Positions 25,143 to 32,227 of a DNA stretch of 32,227 bases are shown piece after piece; the stretch's first letter is position 1; every line of letters starts with the position of its first letter. The notes under the pieces were generated by a model. That model was not told the DNA's origin. It saw nothing but the letters and a program-made list of their open reading frames with translations, and ran no database searches. Position numbers and translations under genes: made by a program. The DNA comes from Bacteroidota bacterium (GTDB lineage Bacteria; Bacteroidota; Bacteroidia; Flavobacteriales; Flavobacteriaceae). The stretch is taken from positions 1 through 32,227 of the forward strand of contig JAKQJQ010000260.1 in NCBI GenBank assembly GCA_029561105.1. The letters are read 5' to 3'.

Positions 25143-25979
25143 ATGATCGAGATAGGGAAATACAACACGTTTGAAATATTGCGCACGACCAAAGTCGGGC
25201 TTTTTTTGGGTTCTGAAGACGGGAAAGATGAGATTTTGCTCCCCAATAAATATGTACCCGGAAAGTTTGAGATTGGTGATCAATTGCGCGCCTTTGTGTA
25301 CCTCGATCACGAGGAACGCCCGATTGCTACTACGCTCGAGCCGTACATCCTGCTCAATGAATTTGCACTGTTGCGCGTGAATTACATCAATCAGTTTGGT
25401 GCGTTCATGGATTGGGGACTCGAGAAAGATCTTTTTGTACCGTTCAAGGAACAGGCGCGCCCGATGGAAAAAGGCAAACGTTACCTCGTGTATTTGTACC
25501 TCGATGAACAAACGAACCGATTGGTAGCATCCAGCAAAACCAACCAATTTCTCAACAATGACACGCTTACCGTCGAAGTGGGCGAAGAAGTCGACTTGCT
25601 CGTCTCACATATTACAGAACTCGGCATCAACGTCATTATCAACGGTAAGCACAAAGGGTTGATTTATAAGGATGAAGTATATGATGATGCTATCCGCACC
25701 GGCGATAAGACGCGTGGATTCATTAAAACCATCCGTCCCGACAACAAAATCGATGTCGCCTTGCAGAAACAAGGTTATGAAAGTATCGAGCCCAGTGCAC
25801 AAATCATCCTCGACGAACTCAAGGCCAGTCGCGGTTTTCTTAGGTTGCATGACAACAGTCATCCCGAGGATATTCGCACTGTGCTTAAGATGAGCAAGAA
25901 GACCTTTAAGAAAGCCATCGGACTTTTGTTCAAACAACAGCTCATCGATATCAAAGATGACGGTATTTACCTGTTGTAG
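25143..25979 (+). CDS. S1-domain RNA-binding protein, CvfB/YitL-like
   Basis: From the ATG at 25143 the protein has 278 residues. Three tandem OB/S1-like modules are seen: residues 1-62 (MIEIGKYNTFEILR to YLDHEERPIAT), 70-130 (LLRVNYINQFGAFMDWG) and 145-215 (GEEVDLLVSHITELGINV). A C-terminal winged-helix-like segment ends with MSKKTFKKAIGLLFKQQLI. This is the order found in CvfB/YitL proteins, which bind RNA and affect virulence-factor expression in staphylococci; in Bacteroidota the role is unknown. A promoter 21 bases upstream supports this start over 25089. It lies between the broken surface-protein gene and ygiD. Its presence beside menaquinone genes is probably positional only. Confidence 0.88.
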   Translation: MIEIGKYNTFEILRTTKVGLFLGSEDGKDEILLPNKYVPGKFEIGDQLRAFVYLDHEERPIATTLEPYILLNEFALLRVNYINQFGAFMDWGLEKDLFVPFKEQARPMEKGKRYLVYLYLDEQTNRLVASSKTNQFLNNDTLTVEVGEEVDLLVSHITELGINVIINGKHKGLIYKDEVYDDAIRTGDKTRGFIKTIRPDNKIDVALQKQGYESIEPSAQIILDELKASRGFLRLHDNSHPEDIRTVLKMSKKTFKKAIGLLFKQQLIDIKDDGIYLL

Positions 25980-26005
25980 TTCCTGTTAATTTTATCGAAA
26001 CATTG

Positions 26006-26034
26006 TTGATACTCTAAAATTAAATTTATATTTG
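26006..26034 (+). promoter_or_regulatory. Promoter (TTG-N18-TATATTTG) for the ygiD-like gene
   Basis: TTG at 26006-26008 and TATATTTG at 26027-26034 have an 18-base spacer, an ideal Bacteroidota promoter. Transcription would begin near 26040, only a few bases before the candidate TTG start at 26048. Confidence 0.62.
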
Positions 26035-26047
26035 TATATACAAATGT

Positions 26048-26932
26048 TTGATTTTGGATAGAGCAACTTTCATTAAAACGCTAATAGGAGGAACCGTCAT
26101 GGCATCACTAGACCCATTTTACCATTGGACCAAAAATCTTACACAGGAGGATACGCAACATCCGGTATTGTTTATCGGCCACGGTTCGCCCATGAATGGC
26201 ATCGAGGATAACGCTTTCTCTCAGACCTGGGCGCAGTTTGGACGCAATATTCCAAAACCCAAGGCGGTGATTGTGGTGTCGGCGCATTGGCTAACGAGCG
26301 GTACACACATCACGGCGATGAACCATCCAAAAACCATCCACGATTTTGGTGGATTCCCGCAAGCGTTGTTCGACGTAGAATATCCCGCCAAGGGCAGTCC
26401 TGAATTGGCCAGGGCGACCGCTTCATTGGTTGAGTCTACAAATGTCGGCCTCGACCACGATTGGGGCTTAGACCACGGAACCTGGACGGTTGTCAGGCAT
26501 ATGTACCCCGAGGCCGATATTCCCGTGCTGCAACTCAGCATAGACTATAACAAGCCGGCACGGTATCATTTTGAATTGGCAGCGCAGCTCAAAGCATTGC
26601 GAAAAAAAGGCGTACTGGTAATCGGGAGCGGGAATATGGTACACAACCTGCGTATGGTGGCGTGGGACAAATTACAGGAAAGCAATTACGGTTTTGATTG
26701 GGCTATTGAAATGAATGCCATTTTCAAGGAAAAAATAGCCGCTCGCGATTTCAAGTCCTTAATTGATTACGAAAAACTCGGAAGCGCTGCCAAGCTCGCC
26801 ATTCCGACTCCCGATCATTACTATCCATTGATTTACACTTTGGGTTTGCAGGATGATAAAGATGAGATTGCCTTTTTCAACGACACACTTGTAGGCGGAT
26901 CGCTCAATATGACATCGGTAAAATTTGGTTAA
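26048..26932 (+). CDS. ygiD: DODA-type extradiol aromatic ring-opening dioxygenase (YgiD-like)
   Basis: Counting from a TTG start at 26048, this 294-residue protein has the LigB/DODA fold with its metal-binding histidines: FIGHGSPMN (H45), VVSAHW (H80), LDHGTW and GSGNMVHNLR. YgiD-type proteins cleave 4,5-DOPA or other catechols. The N-terminal DRATFIKTLIGGTVMASL looks like an export or anchor signal. The start is uncertain. The upstream ATG at 26044 runs into TAG after five codons, but removing one T from its TTT would give an ATG-initiated protein beginning MLILDRATFIK. A third choice is the ATG at 26099, preceded by an unusually good AGGAGG, giving 277 residues with the whole catalytic domain. 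The gene ends exactly where the convergent PH-domain gene ends. Confidence 0.85.
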   Translation: MILDRATFIKTLIGGTVMASLDPFYHWTKNLTQEDTQHPVLFIGHGSPMNGIEDNAFSQTWAQFGRNIPKPKAVIVVSAHWLTSGTHITAMNHPKTIHDFGGFPQALFDVEYPAKGSPELARATASLVESTNVGLDHDWGLDHGTWTVVRHMYPEADIPVLQLSIDYNKPARYHFELAAQLKALRKKGVLVIGSGNMVHNLRMVAWDKLQESNYGFDWAIEMNAIFKEKIAARDFKSLIDYEKLGSAAKLAIPTPDHYYPLIYTLGLQDDKDEIAFFNDTLVGGSLNMTSVKFG

Positions 26933-27361
26933 CTAGCTTACGATTTCGATCTTGGGGTTGATCTTGAGCAATTCCTGAAGGAAAATATCGCTTTTTTGTG
27001 GCGACACATAGACATCATCGTAGTTGTTGTAAGTGATGATAAAACCTTTGGTGTCTAAAGCCGGTTTCATGGTCACTGGTACAAACATTCCAGAAAAATA
27101 CTTGACTTTTTTGATTTTGGCGATATCAATACGCCCTCTAAATGGGCCAGATCGGTACAACAAAAAATGCTCTTTGATTACATAACGGGTATCCAGTAGT
27201 ACCCAAGCCACCATGGCAATCACCACCGAAATTATCCCAATGGGCAATAAAGTTAAATGTTGTTCGCGCAAACCCATGTACAAAAGCACGAGCATGAGCA
27301 GCACAATGCTCCAAAGGATTGCGATGGTAAACGTATTTTTGGTAGAGAGATAACGTTTCAT
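26933..27361 (-). CDS. Small membrane protein with a PH-like domain
   Basis: The 142-residue protein has two membrane helices in its first 60 residues (IAILWSIVLLMLVLLYMGL and TLLPIGIISVVIAMVAWVLL). A bacterial PH-like (DUF1200/bPH) domain follows, with TRYVIKEHFLLYRSGPFRGRIDIAKIKKVKYF and IITYNNYDDVYVSPQKSDIFLQEL. Function is unknown; such domains are thought to form small oligomeric membrane-associated units. It is the only minus-strand gene between 19338 and the right edge. Its stop codon (26933-26935) abuts the ygiD stop (26930-26932) with no base between, so there is no terminator for either. It is transcribed away from menB, with 96 bases between the starts. Two further PH-domain genes lie after menB. 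Confidence 0.82.
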   Translation of the reverse strand: MKRYLSTKNTFTIAILWSIVLLMLVLLYMGLREQHLTLLPIGIISVVIAMVAWVLLDTRYVIKEHFLLYRSGPFRGRIDIAKIKKVKYFSGMFVPVTMKPALDTKGFIITYNNYDDVYVSPQKSDIFLQELLKINPKIEIVS

Positions 27362-27457
27362 TCTGGCCTGTATAAAGTGTCGATAACTAATTGGAACGAA
27401 TCCCGGAAAAGGATAAAAAATCGTATATTTTTACGCTAAATTAATACAAATTGCGAT

Positions 27458-28294
27458 ATGATTGACTGGAAAACAGCAAAAGATTTTGAAGACATCACGT
27501 ATAAGAAATGTAATGGCGTAGCGCGGATTGCATTCAATCGGCCTGAGGTGCGAAACGCCTTCAGGCCCAAAACCACCTCCGAATTGTACCAGGCTTTTTA
27601 CGACGCGCAAGAAGACACCTCGATAGGTGTAGTTTTGCTGTCGGCCGAAGGACCATCGGCTAAAGACGGCATATATTCTTTTTGCAGCGGCGGCGACCAA
27701 AATGCACGAGGCCATCAAGGTTACATAGGCGACGACGGTCAACACCGATTGAATATTCTTGAAGTTCAGCGGTTGATTCGTTTCATGCCCAAAGTCGTAA
27801 TTGCCGTGGTTCCGGGTTGGGCAGTGGGCGGCGGACATAGTTTGCACGTAGTTTGCGACCTGACACTGGCCAGTAAGGAACATGCCATCTTTAAACAAAC
27901 CGATGCCGATGTTACGAGTTTTGACGGCGGCTACGGTTCGGCTTATCTTGCCAAAATGGTAGGACAAAAGAAAGCACGCGAAATTTTCTTCCTCGGACGC
28001 AACTATTCGGCACAAGACGCTATGGATATGGGAATGGTCAACGCCGTAATCCCACACGATGAACTCGAAGATACCGCTTACCAATGGGCGCAGGAAATCC
28101 TTCAAAAATCACCAACCTCGATCAAAATGCTCAAGTTTGCCATGAACCTCACCGACGACGGTATGGTAGGGCAACAGGTTTTTGCCGGCGAAGCGACGCG
28201 TTTGGCTTATATGACCGAGGAGGCCAAAGAGGGCAGGAATGCTTTCTTAGAAAAACGCAAGCCCGATTTTGGTCAGAATAAATGGATTCCTTAA
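27458..28294 (+). CDS. menB: MenB, 1,4-dihydroxy-2-naphthoyl-CoA synthase
   Basis: The 278-residue protein is a crotonase-fold enzyme of normal MenB length. FNRPEVRNAFRPKT opens the fold. FCSGGDQNARGHQG is the MenB version of the oxyanion-hole region, and VAVVPGWAVGGGHSLHVVCDLTLAS-type sequence (positions about 27800-27870) carries the second oxyanion glycine. A FDGGYGSAYLAKMVG block follows. MenB closes the second ring of the naphthoquinone by converting O-succinylbenzoyl-CoA to 1,4-dihydroxy-2-naphthoyl-CoA. The gene lies between menD and menA, with two PH-domain genes following, the first starting 55 bases after its stop. MenC, MenE and MenF are not in the window. The frame is intact. I see only a partial -7 box (TATATTTT at 27424) upstream. 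Confidence 0.96.
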   Translation: MIDWKTAKDFEDITYKKCNGVARIAFNRPEVRNAFRPKTTSELYQAFYDAQEDTSIGVVLLSAEGPSAKDGIYSFCSGGDQNARGHQGYIGDDGQHRLNILEVQRLIRFMPKVVIAVVPGWAVGGGHSLHVVCDLTLASKEHAIFKQTDADVTSFDGGYGSAYLAKMVGQKKAREIFFLGRNYSAQDAMDMGMVNAVIPHDELEDTAYQWAQEILQKSPTSIKMLKFAMNLTDDGMVGQQVFAGEATRLAYMTEEAKEGRNAFLEKRKPDFGQNKWIP

Positions 28295-28349
28295 ATTTCA
28301 GGAATTCAAAAGAAATCAGGGCTTTGAGCCTTTGCCAAAACACTTGCCT

Positions 28350-28865
28350 ATGGAGAACTTTACCAATGAAACAATAGACACTACGCAGCTTCCGAGGTTT
28401 GAATACGTGCCATACAGCCCTTTACATCCGGCGTATTGGAAAGTGTTACTCATCAATATTGGAGTGCTGATGTTGGTTTGCGCCATTGGTGTGGGCGTGT
28501 TTTTTTTCAATGCCCCGGAATGGTCCGGCTATGAGACTAAAGTTGTGGGCGGGCTGCTGATTTTGTTTGCCCTAATCCTCTTTTTTGTCCGCTTGGGTTT
28601 TTCTAAAAAAGGCTTTGCTTTCAGGACCCACGACGTCCTATTCAGGCAAGGGATTATTGCAACCAACACCATGGTTATTCCTTATAACAGGATCCAACAC
28701 GTGGCTTTGCATGAAGGGCTCATTTCGCGCTTGTTTGGCTTGGCCAAGATTGAAATCTTTACTGCTGGTGGCAGTGCAAGCGATCTTGAAATACCGGGAA
28801 TCAAAAAAGAACACGCCGAGAACATCAAACAATTGCTCATGGGCAAAATACAAAAAGAGCTCTAA
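28350..28865 (+). CDS. PH-domain membrane protein, YdbS-like
   Basis: From the ATG at 28350 the protein has 171 residues. Two membrane helices lie at about residues 32-55 and 65-82. A bacterial PH (bPH_2) domain follows with FRTHDVLFRQGIIATNTMVIPYNRIQHVALHEGLISRLFG and IEIFTAGGSASDLEIPGI. An in-frame ATG at 28269 would overlap menB and add an unlikely polar extension. Its stop overlaps the start of the larger PH-domain gene by one base (TAATG), forming the YdbS/YdbT pair known from Bacillus, where the pair protects against certain antimicrobials. In Bacteroidota the role is unknown. The pair sits directly after menB in the same direction. Confidence 0.87.
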   Translation: MENFTNETIDTTQLPRFEYVPYSPLHPAYWKVLLINIGVLMLVCAIGVGVFFFNAPEWSGYETKVVGGLLILFALILFFVRLGFSKKGFAFRTHDVLFRQGIIATNTMVIPYNRIQHVALHEGLISRLFGLAKIEIFTAGGSASDLEIPGIKKEHAENIKQLLMGKIQKEL

Positions 28866-30379
28866 TGGAAGGTCTCTTCAAAGAACCACAAAAACAGTCG
28901 CCCATTGGTGTTTTGGTGATGTTCCTGGACACCATGCGGCATTATGCGCGTGCGTTTTGGCCTGTTTTGTTGGTTTGGGTGTTTCGGTTCAACGATGTCA
29001 GTAAGGTTTGGCTTTACTCCGGGATAGCTGCTCTATTTGTCATTGTTGGTGTTGTGGCTTATCTGAAATACATCAATTTTACGTTTTACCTCGACTATGA
29101 AAATGACGAATTCATCATCAGCGAAGGCATTTTCAACAAGTCAAAAACGGCCATCCAGCTAGATAAGATCCAGCAGGTCAACATCAATCAATCGTTATTG
29201 CAGAAAATAATAGGTGTGTACGCGCTTGATGTGGATACCGCGGGAAGCAACCATAAGGAGGGAGAAATCAAGGCGATTTCGCATCCGCTAGCCTTAGCAC
29301 TCAAATCCAGGCTTCTGGATAACACCAAAAGGCCCCGGGTGTCGCCCGACATTTCTACTGCAGGAGATCCGGACGATGCAAAAGATCTAGATGCCCGGCC
29401 ACCGTTTGTCAAGATTGGTTTGCCGAGCCTGATTAAAGTAGGCATCACATCAAATTACATCCGTAGTTTTTCATTGTTGTTGCTGTTTTTCTTTACCCTA
29501 TCAGACAATATCCACAAAATTACCGGCCGCGATGTGTTTCACGATGAAGACATTGAAAACTATGTGGATGGCAAACGCATGCTTCAGGTTTTCCTTGTAG
29601 GCGTTTCGTTTTTGTTTTTAGTTGTACTCGCGATCAATTTGGTACGGATTATTTTTAAATACTTCGACTACAAGATTACCAGGCAAAAAGGCTCGCTGTT
29701 GTTGTCGTTTGGATTGCTCCATACTAAAAGCACCATACTTAAACCCGAGAAAGTCCAGATGGTGTCGGCCTCGCGTAACTATTTTCAAAAGAAAATGGAC
29801 ATCCTCAACCTCAAGATCAAACAGGCCAAAAGCGATGACCACGAAGAACGCAATGCCGCCATCGAAGTGCCTGGCTGCAATGAAACCGAGCGCGATGCCA
29901 TTCTCAAACTGCTTTTTGGCCGAATTCCCGAGAAAGGACTGATGCTCAAACCCAATTTCCGCAAACTGGTTTTTGCGTTGTTCCTTACGGTGGGCTTGCC
30001 GCTCGCCGCGTTTTACACCTTTGGCTATTACTATCCGCGATCGTTGTATCCTGCAGGCTATCTGGTTCCGGTTTACGTGTTGTTTGTAAGTATGTTGCAG
30101 TTTTTCAAATTCAATAACAACCGGCTGTTTATCCATGACGATTTCATCATCAAACAAAGCGGTGCCTGGGATATCTGCCATGAAATCATCGAGCCCAAAC
30201 GCATACAAGCCATAACCACCTCGCAGCTTTTCTGGCACAAAAGTCTCGGTATCGGATCGTTGACCCTGCATACCGCAGGCGGGAAAATTGCTTTCCAGCT
30301 CGGCGATTTTGAAACCATCAAACAACATGTAAACCTCTGGTTGTACGAGATAGAAACCTCAGACAGCAATTGGATGTAA
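28865..30379 (+). CDS. PH-domain membrane protein, YdbT-like (three bPH_2 repeats)
   Basis: The 504-residue protein consists of membrane hairpins alternating with bPH_2 domains. The first domain (about residues 70-150) contains DEFIISEGIFNKSKTAIQLDKIQQVNI. The second (about 265-350) contains LLLSFGLLHTKSTILKPEKVQMV. The third (about 420-500) contains IHDDFIIKQSGAWDICHEIIEPKRIQAI. Membrane helices fall near 22-60, 195-215, 240-262 and 365-415. This is the usual architecture of YdbT and its relatives. The ATG lies in the stop codon of the YdbS-like gene, so the two are coupled and probably form a complex in the inner membrane. No catalytic motif is present. The frame is intact. Confidence 0.88.
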   Translation: MEGLFKEPQKQSPIGVLVMFLDTMRHYARAFWPVLLVWVFRFNDVSKVWLYSGIAALFVIVGVVAYLKYINFTFYLDYENDEFIISEGIFNKSKTAIQLDKIQQVNINQSLLQKIIGVYALDVDTAGSNHKEGEIKAISHPLALALKSRLLDNTKRPRVSPDISTAGDPDDAKDLDARPPFVKIGLPSLIKVGITSNYIRSFSLLLLFFFTLSDNIHKITGRDVFHDEDIENYVDGKRMLQVFLVGVSFLFLVVLAINLVRIIFKYFDYKITRQKGSLLLSFGLLHTKSTILKPEKVQMVSASRNYFQKKMDILNLKIKQAKSDDHEERNAAIEVPGCNETERDAILKLLFGRIPEKGLMLKPNFRKLVFALFLTVGLPLAAFYTFGYYYPRSLYPAGYLVPVYVLFVSMLQFFKFNNNRLFIHDDFIIKQSGAWDICHEIIEPKRIQAITTSQLFWHKSLGIGSLTLHTAGGKIAFQLGDFETIKQHVNLWLYEIETSDSNWM

Positions 30380-30401
30380 TTTTTAACCATTGAAATAAAC
30401 T

Positions 30402-30467
30402 ATGAAAAAACTAATGATTTGCCTTGCCTTGGAGTATGTCATGGTTGGCTTCGGCTTTCATTTTTAA
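30402..30467 (+). pseudogene. Possible 21-codon remnant of a signal-peptide gene
   Basis: An ATG at 30402 opens a 21-codon frame beginning MKKLMICLAL, with the basic start and hydrophobic run of a signal peptide, ending at TAA (30465-30467) where a mature part would begin. It may be a decayed small secreted protein, a leader peptide, or chance. It starts 22 bases after the YdbT-like stop. Confidence 0.15.
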
Positions 30468-30472
30468 TAATT

Positions 30473-30500
30473 ATTTATTGATAAATAACAATCAATAATT
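30473..30500. repeat. AT-only hairpin upstream of menA
   Basis: ATTTATTGAT (30473-30482) and ATCAATAATT (30491-30500) pair in nine of ten positions around an 8-base loop. There is no GC core and no T run, so it is unlikely to be an intrinsic terminator; it could be a protein-binding palindrome in the 197-base gap before menA. Confidence 0.35.
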
Positions 30501-30576
30501 AAGAGGCAAGTCGTAAATTTGAAAGCAATATTTTACAACAGCTTGGCATTGTCAACTATCAATTCTCAATTAAAAC

Positions 30577-31551
30577 ATGAAACACTGGATAGAAGCCGCG
30601 CGGGTACGCACCCTGCCACTCTCGGTATCAGGAATCATCTTAGGCTGTTTTTACGCCATGTCACAAGCCCGGCCCAACTGGAAAATCTTCGCTTTCGCAA
30701 TGAGCACTACTTTGCTGCTGCAAATCCTGTCCAATTTTGCCAACGACTACGGCGACGGGGTCAAAGGAACCGACAATGAAGACCGTGTCGGGCCCAAACG
30801 CGCCCTGCAAAGCGGCGTAATTTCGGCAGCGGCCATGAAACGCGCCATGGTCATTACCTCAATCCTTACGATGCTTTCGGCGGTGACGCTGATTTACTTT
30901 TCATTTAAGAAAACCAATCCGGTGTACTCGTTGTTCTTCCTGACGTTGGGTGCTTTGGCGGTAGCGTCGGCCATCCGATATACGGTAGGCAACACCGCCT
31001 ATGGTTATCGTGGTTACGGCGACGTGTTCGTGTTTGTATTCTTCGGGCTTGTGAGCACGCTGGGTGTAAGTTTCATGTACCTCAAGGAGATCGACCCTTT
31101 ACTCATTTTGCCCGCCGCCGCTATTGGTTTGCTCAGCGTAGGTGTCCTCAATCTCAACAATATGCGCGATGAGGCTTCCGACAGGAAAGCAGGCAAGAAC
31201 ACCATCGTCGTAAAAATCGGCGGCGCCAAAGCCAAAGCCTACCATTATTTCCTGGTCGTCACGGCCATGATTGCCATGCTCGTGTTTGCATTCCTTTTTG
31301 ACTGGTACAAAGACAGCGATCCGGGTTACATCAACTTCGATATTTACTTGTTCGTGATTGCCTATATTCCGCTCATCAAACATTTGCGTACGGTTTACAA
31401 CAACAAGGAGCCGCGATTGCTCGATCCCGAACTCAAGAAACTCGCCATCAGCACCTTTCTTATTTCGGTACTGTTGTCGCTGTCGCTGATTTATTTCTTT
31501 ACCGATATCATCGTCCAGGTGGTCAACGCCACCATCAACCATTTCAACTAA
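30577..31551 (+). CDS. menA: MenA, 1,4-dihydroxy-2-naphthoate polyprenyltransferase
   Basis: The 324-residue polytopic protein is a UbiA-superfamily member of the MenA type. The first Asp-rich motif is NDYGDGVKGTDNEDR at residues 56-70. The GPKRALQSG stretch follows it, and the second motif is NNMRDEASDRKAGKNT near residues 195-210. About nine membrane helices are visible. MenA attaches the isoprenoid side chain to dihydroxynaphthoate with loss of CO2, giving demethylmenaquinone in the inner membrane. Together with MenD and MenB it marks this region as a menaquinone locus, although other genes lie between them. It is a different protein from the UbiA-type enzyme at 211-1143. The next gene begins 5 bases after its stop. 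Confidence 0.95.
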   Translation: MKHWIEAARVRTLPLSVSGIILGCFYAMSQARPNWKIFAFAMSTTLLLQILSNFANDYGDGVKGTDNEDRVGPKRALQSGVISAAAMKRAMVITSILTMLSAVTLIYFSFKKTNPVYSLFFLTLGALAVASAIRYTVGNTAYGYRGYGDVFVFVFFGLVSTLGVSFMYLKEIDPLLILPAAAIGLLSVGVLNLNNMRDEASDRKAGKNTIVVKIGGAKAKAYHYFLVVTAMIAMLVFAFLFDWYKDSDPGYINFDIYLFVIAYIPLIKHLRTVYNNKEPRLLDPELKKLAISTFLISVLLSLSLIYFFTDIIVQVVNATINHFN

Positions 31552-31556
31552 CAGTT

Positions 31557-32227
31557 ATGAAAATTACTTTTTATGGGCACGCCGCGCTCGGCATTGAAAT
31601 CAGCGGGAAATCCATCCTCGTTGACCCGTTCATTTCTGCCAACCCAAAAGCCGCGCACATCAACATCAATGCATTCCGCGTCGATTATATCATGCTCACC
31701 CACGCGCACCAGGACCACACGCTCGATGTAGAGCACATCCTGCAATTCAATCCCGACGCCGTGATTATCTCCAACGCAGAAATTGCCACCCATTACATGC
31801 AGAAAGGCTTCAAAGCCCACATGATGAACCATGGCGGCAGCTGGAAATTCGATTTCGGTACCGTCAAATACGTCAATGCCATCCATTCCAGTTCCTTTGC
31901 CGATGGCACTTACGGCGGCAATCCCGGCGGTTTTGTCATCGAAGGTGAACACAAAAACATCTACATTTCGGGAGACACCGCACTTACGATGGACATGAAA
32001 CTCATCCCGATGCGCACCAAACTAGACCTCGCCATCCTTTGTATCGGCAGTAATTTCACGATGGATGTAGACGATGCCATCATCGCGTCGGATTTCGTAG
32101 AATGCGACAAGGTTTTGGGTTACCATTTCGACACGTTCGGCTACATCGAAATCAACCACGAGGAGGCCATCCGCAAGTTTTTCAACAAGGGCAAGGATTT
32201 GATGCTGCTGGACATTGGGCAGAGTAT
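31557..32227 (+). CDS. UPF0173-type metal-dependent hydrolase (metallo-beta-lactamase fold), cut by the right edge
   Basis: The frame from the ATG at 31557 is open to the edge (223 codons plus 2 bases) and lacks only the last few residues. It has the metallo-beta-lactamase metal motif THAHQDH (H49, H51, D53, H54). An HSS segment (residues 105-107), the ISGDTALTMD block with a metal-bridging Asp, and the late CIGSNFTMD and GYHFDTFGYI blocks match the UPF0173 family, where GGHFTM and HYGTF are common. Substrates of this family are unknown. It starts 5 bases after menA and is probably co-transcribed with it. Because it reaches the edge without a stop it would be missed by a simple search for complete reading frames. 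Confidence 0.9.
   Translation, partial: MKITFYGHAALGIEISGKSILVDPFISANPKAAHININAFRVDYIMLTHAHQDHTLDVEHILQFNPDAVIISNAEIATHYMQKGFKAHMMNHGGSWKFDFGTVKYVNAIHSSSFADGTYGGNPGGFVIEGEHKNIYISGDTALTMDMKLIPMRTKLDLAILCIGSNFTMDVDDAIIASDFVECDKVLGYHFDTFGYIEINHEEAIRKFFNKGKDLMLLDIGQS

Noticed and set aside
27431..28105. A 224-codon frame antisense to menB
   Set aside because: It is a shadow of menB with no independent start signal or domain.
1..32227. CRISPR arrays, tRNA or rRNA genes, insertion sequences, prophage, toxin-antitoxin or defence systems
   Set aside because: No regularly spaced repeats, no transposase or integrase motifs, and no tRNA-like clover sequences were found on reading both strands.

Overview
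The window looks like chromosomal DNA of a member of the Bacteroidota, most likely Flavobacteriaceae and close to Flavobacterium. The evidence is: proteins with type IX secretion (T9SS) C-terminal sorting domains of both kinds (type A and the gliding-type B), Bacteroidota-style promoters of the form TTG-N17..23-TAnnTTTG, a ResB-CcsA fusion for cytochrome c maturation, a menaquinone locus, DUF3667 and DUF2520 proteins, and mostly weak Shine-Dalgarno sequences. I see no tRNA, rRNA, CRISPR array, insertion sequence, phage or integrase. It reads as ordinary core genome with several damaged genes rather than as an island.

Layout. Positions 1-4295 are all minus strand: a tight operon of a DUF2520 Rossmann protein, a KdsC-like HAD phosphatase, a UbiA-type prenyltransferase and Maf (cut by the left edge), preceded by a pirin and a DUF3667 membrane protein. 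Positions 4335-10586, also minus, hold (in transcription order) a 7TM sensor histidine kinase with an in-frame stop, a NarL/LuxR response regulator, a T9SS type A secreted protein, a DltD-like SGNH protein with two frameshifts, an MBOAT O-acyltransferase and a small DUF1772-like membrane protein, closed by a terminator. A 392-base spacer leads to the 3.1 kb plus-strand ResB-CcsA fusion gene (10979-14116), which converges through a hairpin terminator on an ECF sigma/anti-sigma pair (14254-15566). Then come a thioredoxin-type glutathione peroxidase with a coupled small membrane protein, inorganic pyrophosphatase, and a minus-strand thioredoxin-fold/GNAT pair.

Positions 19338-31551 form a menaquinone region: menD, an esterase, a badly broken T9SS type B surface protein, a CvfB-like S1 RNA-binding protein, a DODA-type (YgiD) dioxygenase, a convergent small PH-domain protein, menB, a YdbS/YdbT-like PH-domain pair, and menA. 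A UPF0173 metallo-beta-lactamase-fold hydrolase runs off the right edge. MenD, MenB and MenA make three of the steps to menaquinone, the respiratory quinone that feeds the c-type cytochromes whose haem attachment the ResB-CcsA protein would catalyse.

The most notable feature is seven reading-frame lesions confined to three genes that act at the cell surface or in signalling (histidine kinase, DltD-like protein, type B surface protein), with a possible eighth at the start of ygiD. Four are single-base shifts, three of them clear homopolymer changes; three are in-frame stops, one each of TAG, TAA and TGA. Long housekeeping genes are intact. Whether this is real gene decay or sequencing error cannot be settled from the sequence alone. 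I did not find a convincing undescribed system; the best leads are the lesion pattern, the PH-domain trio beside the menaquinone genes, and a recurring AT-rich intergenic word.
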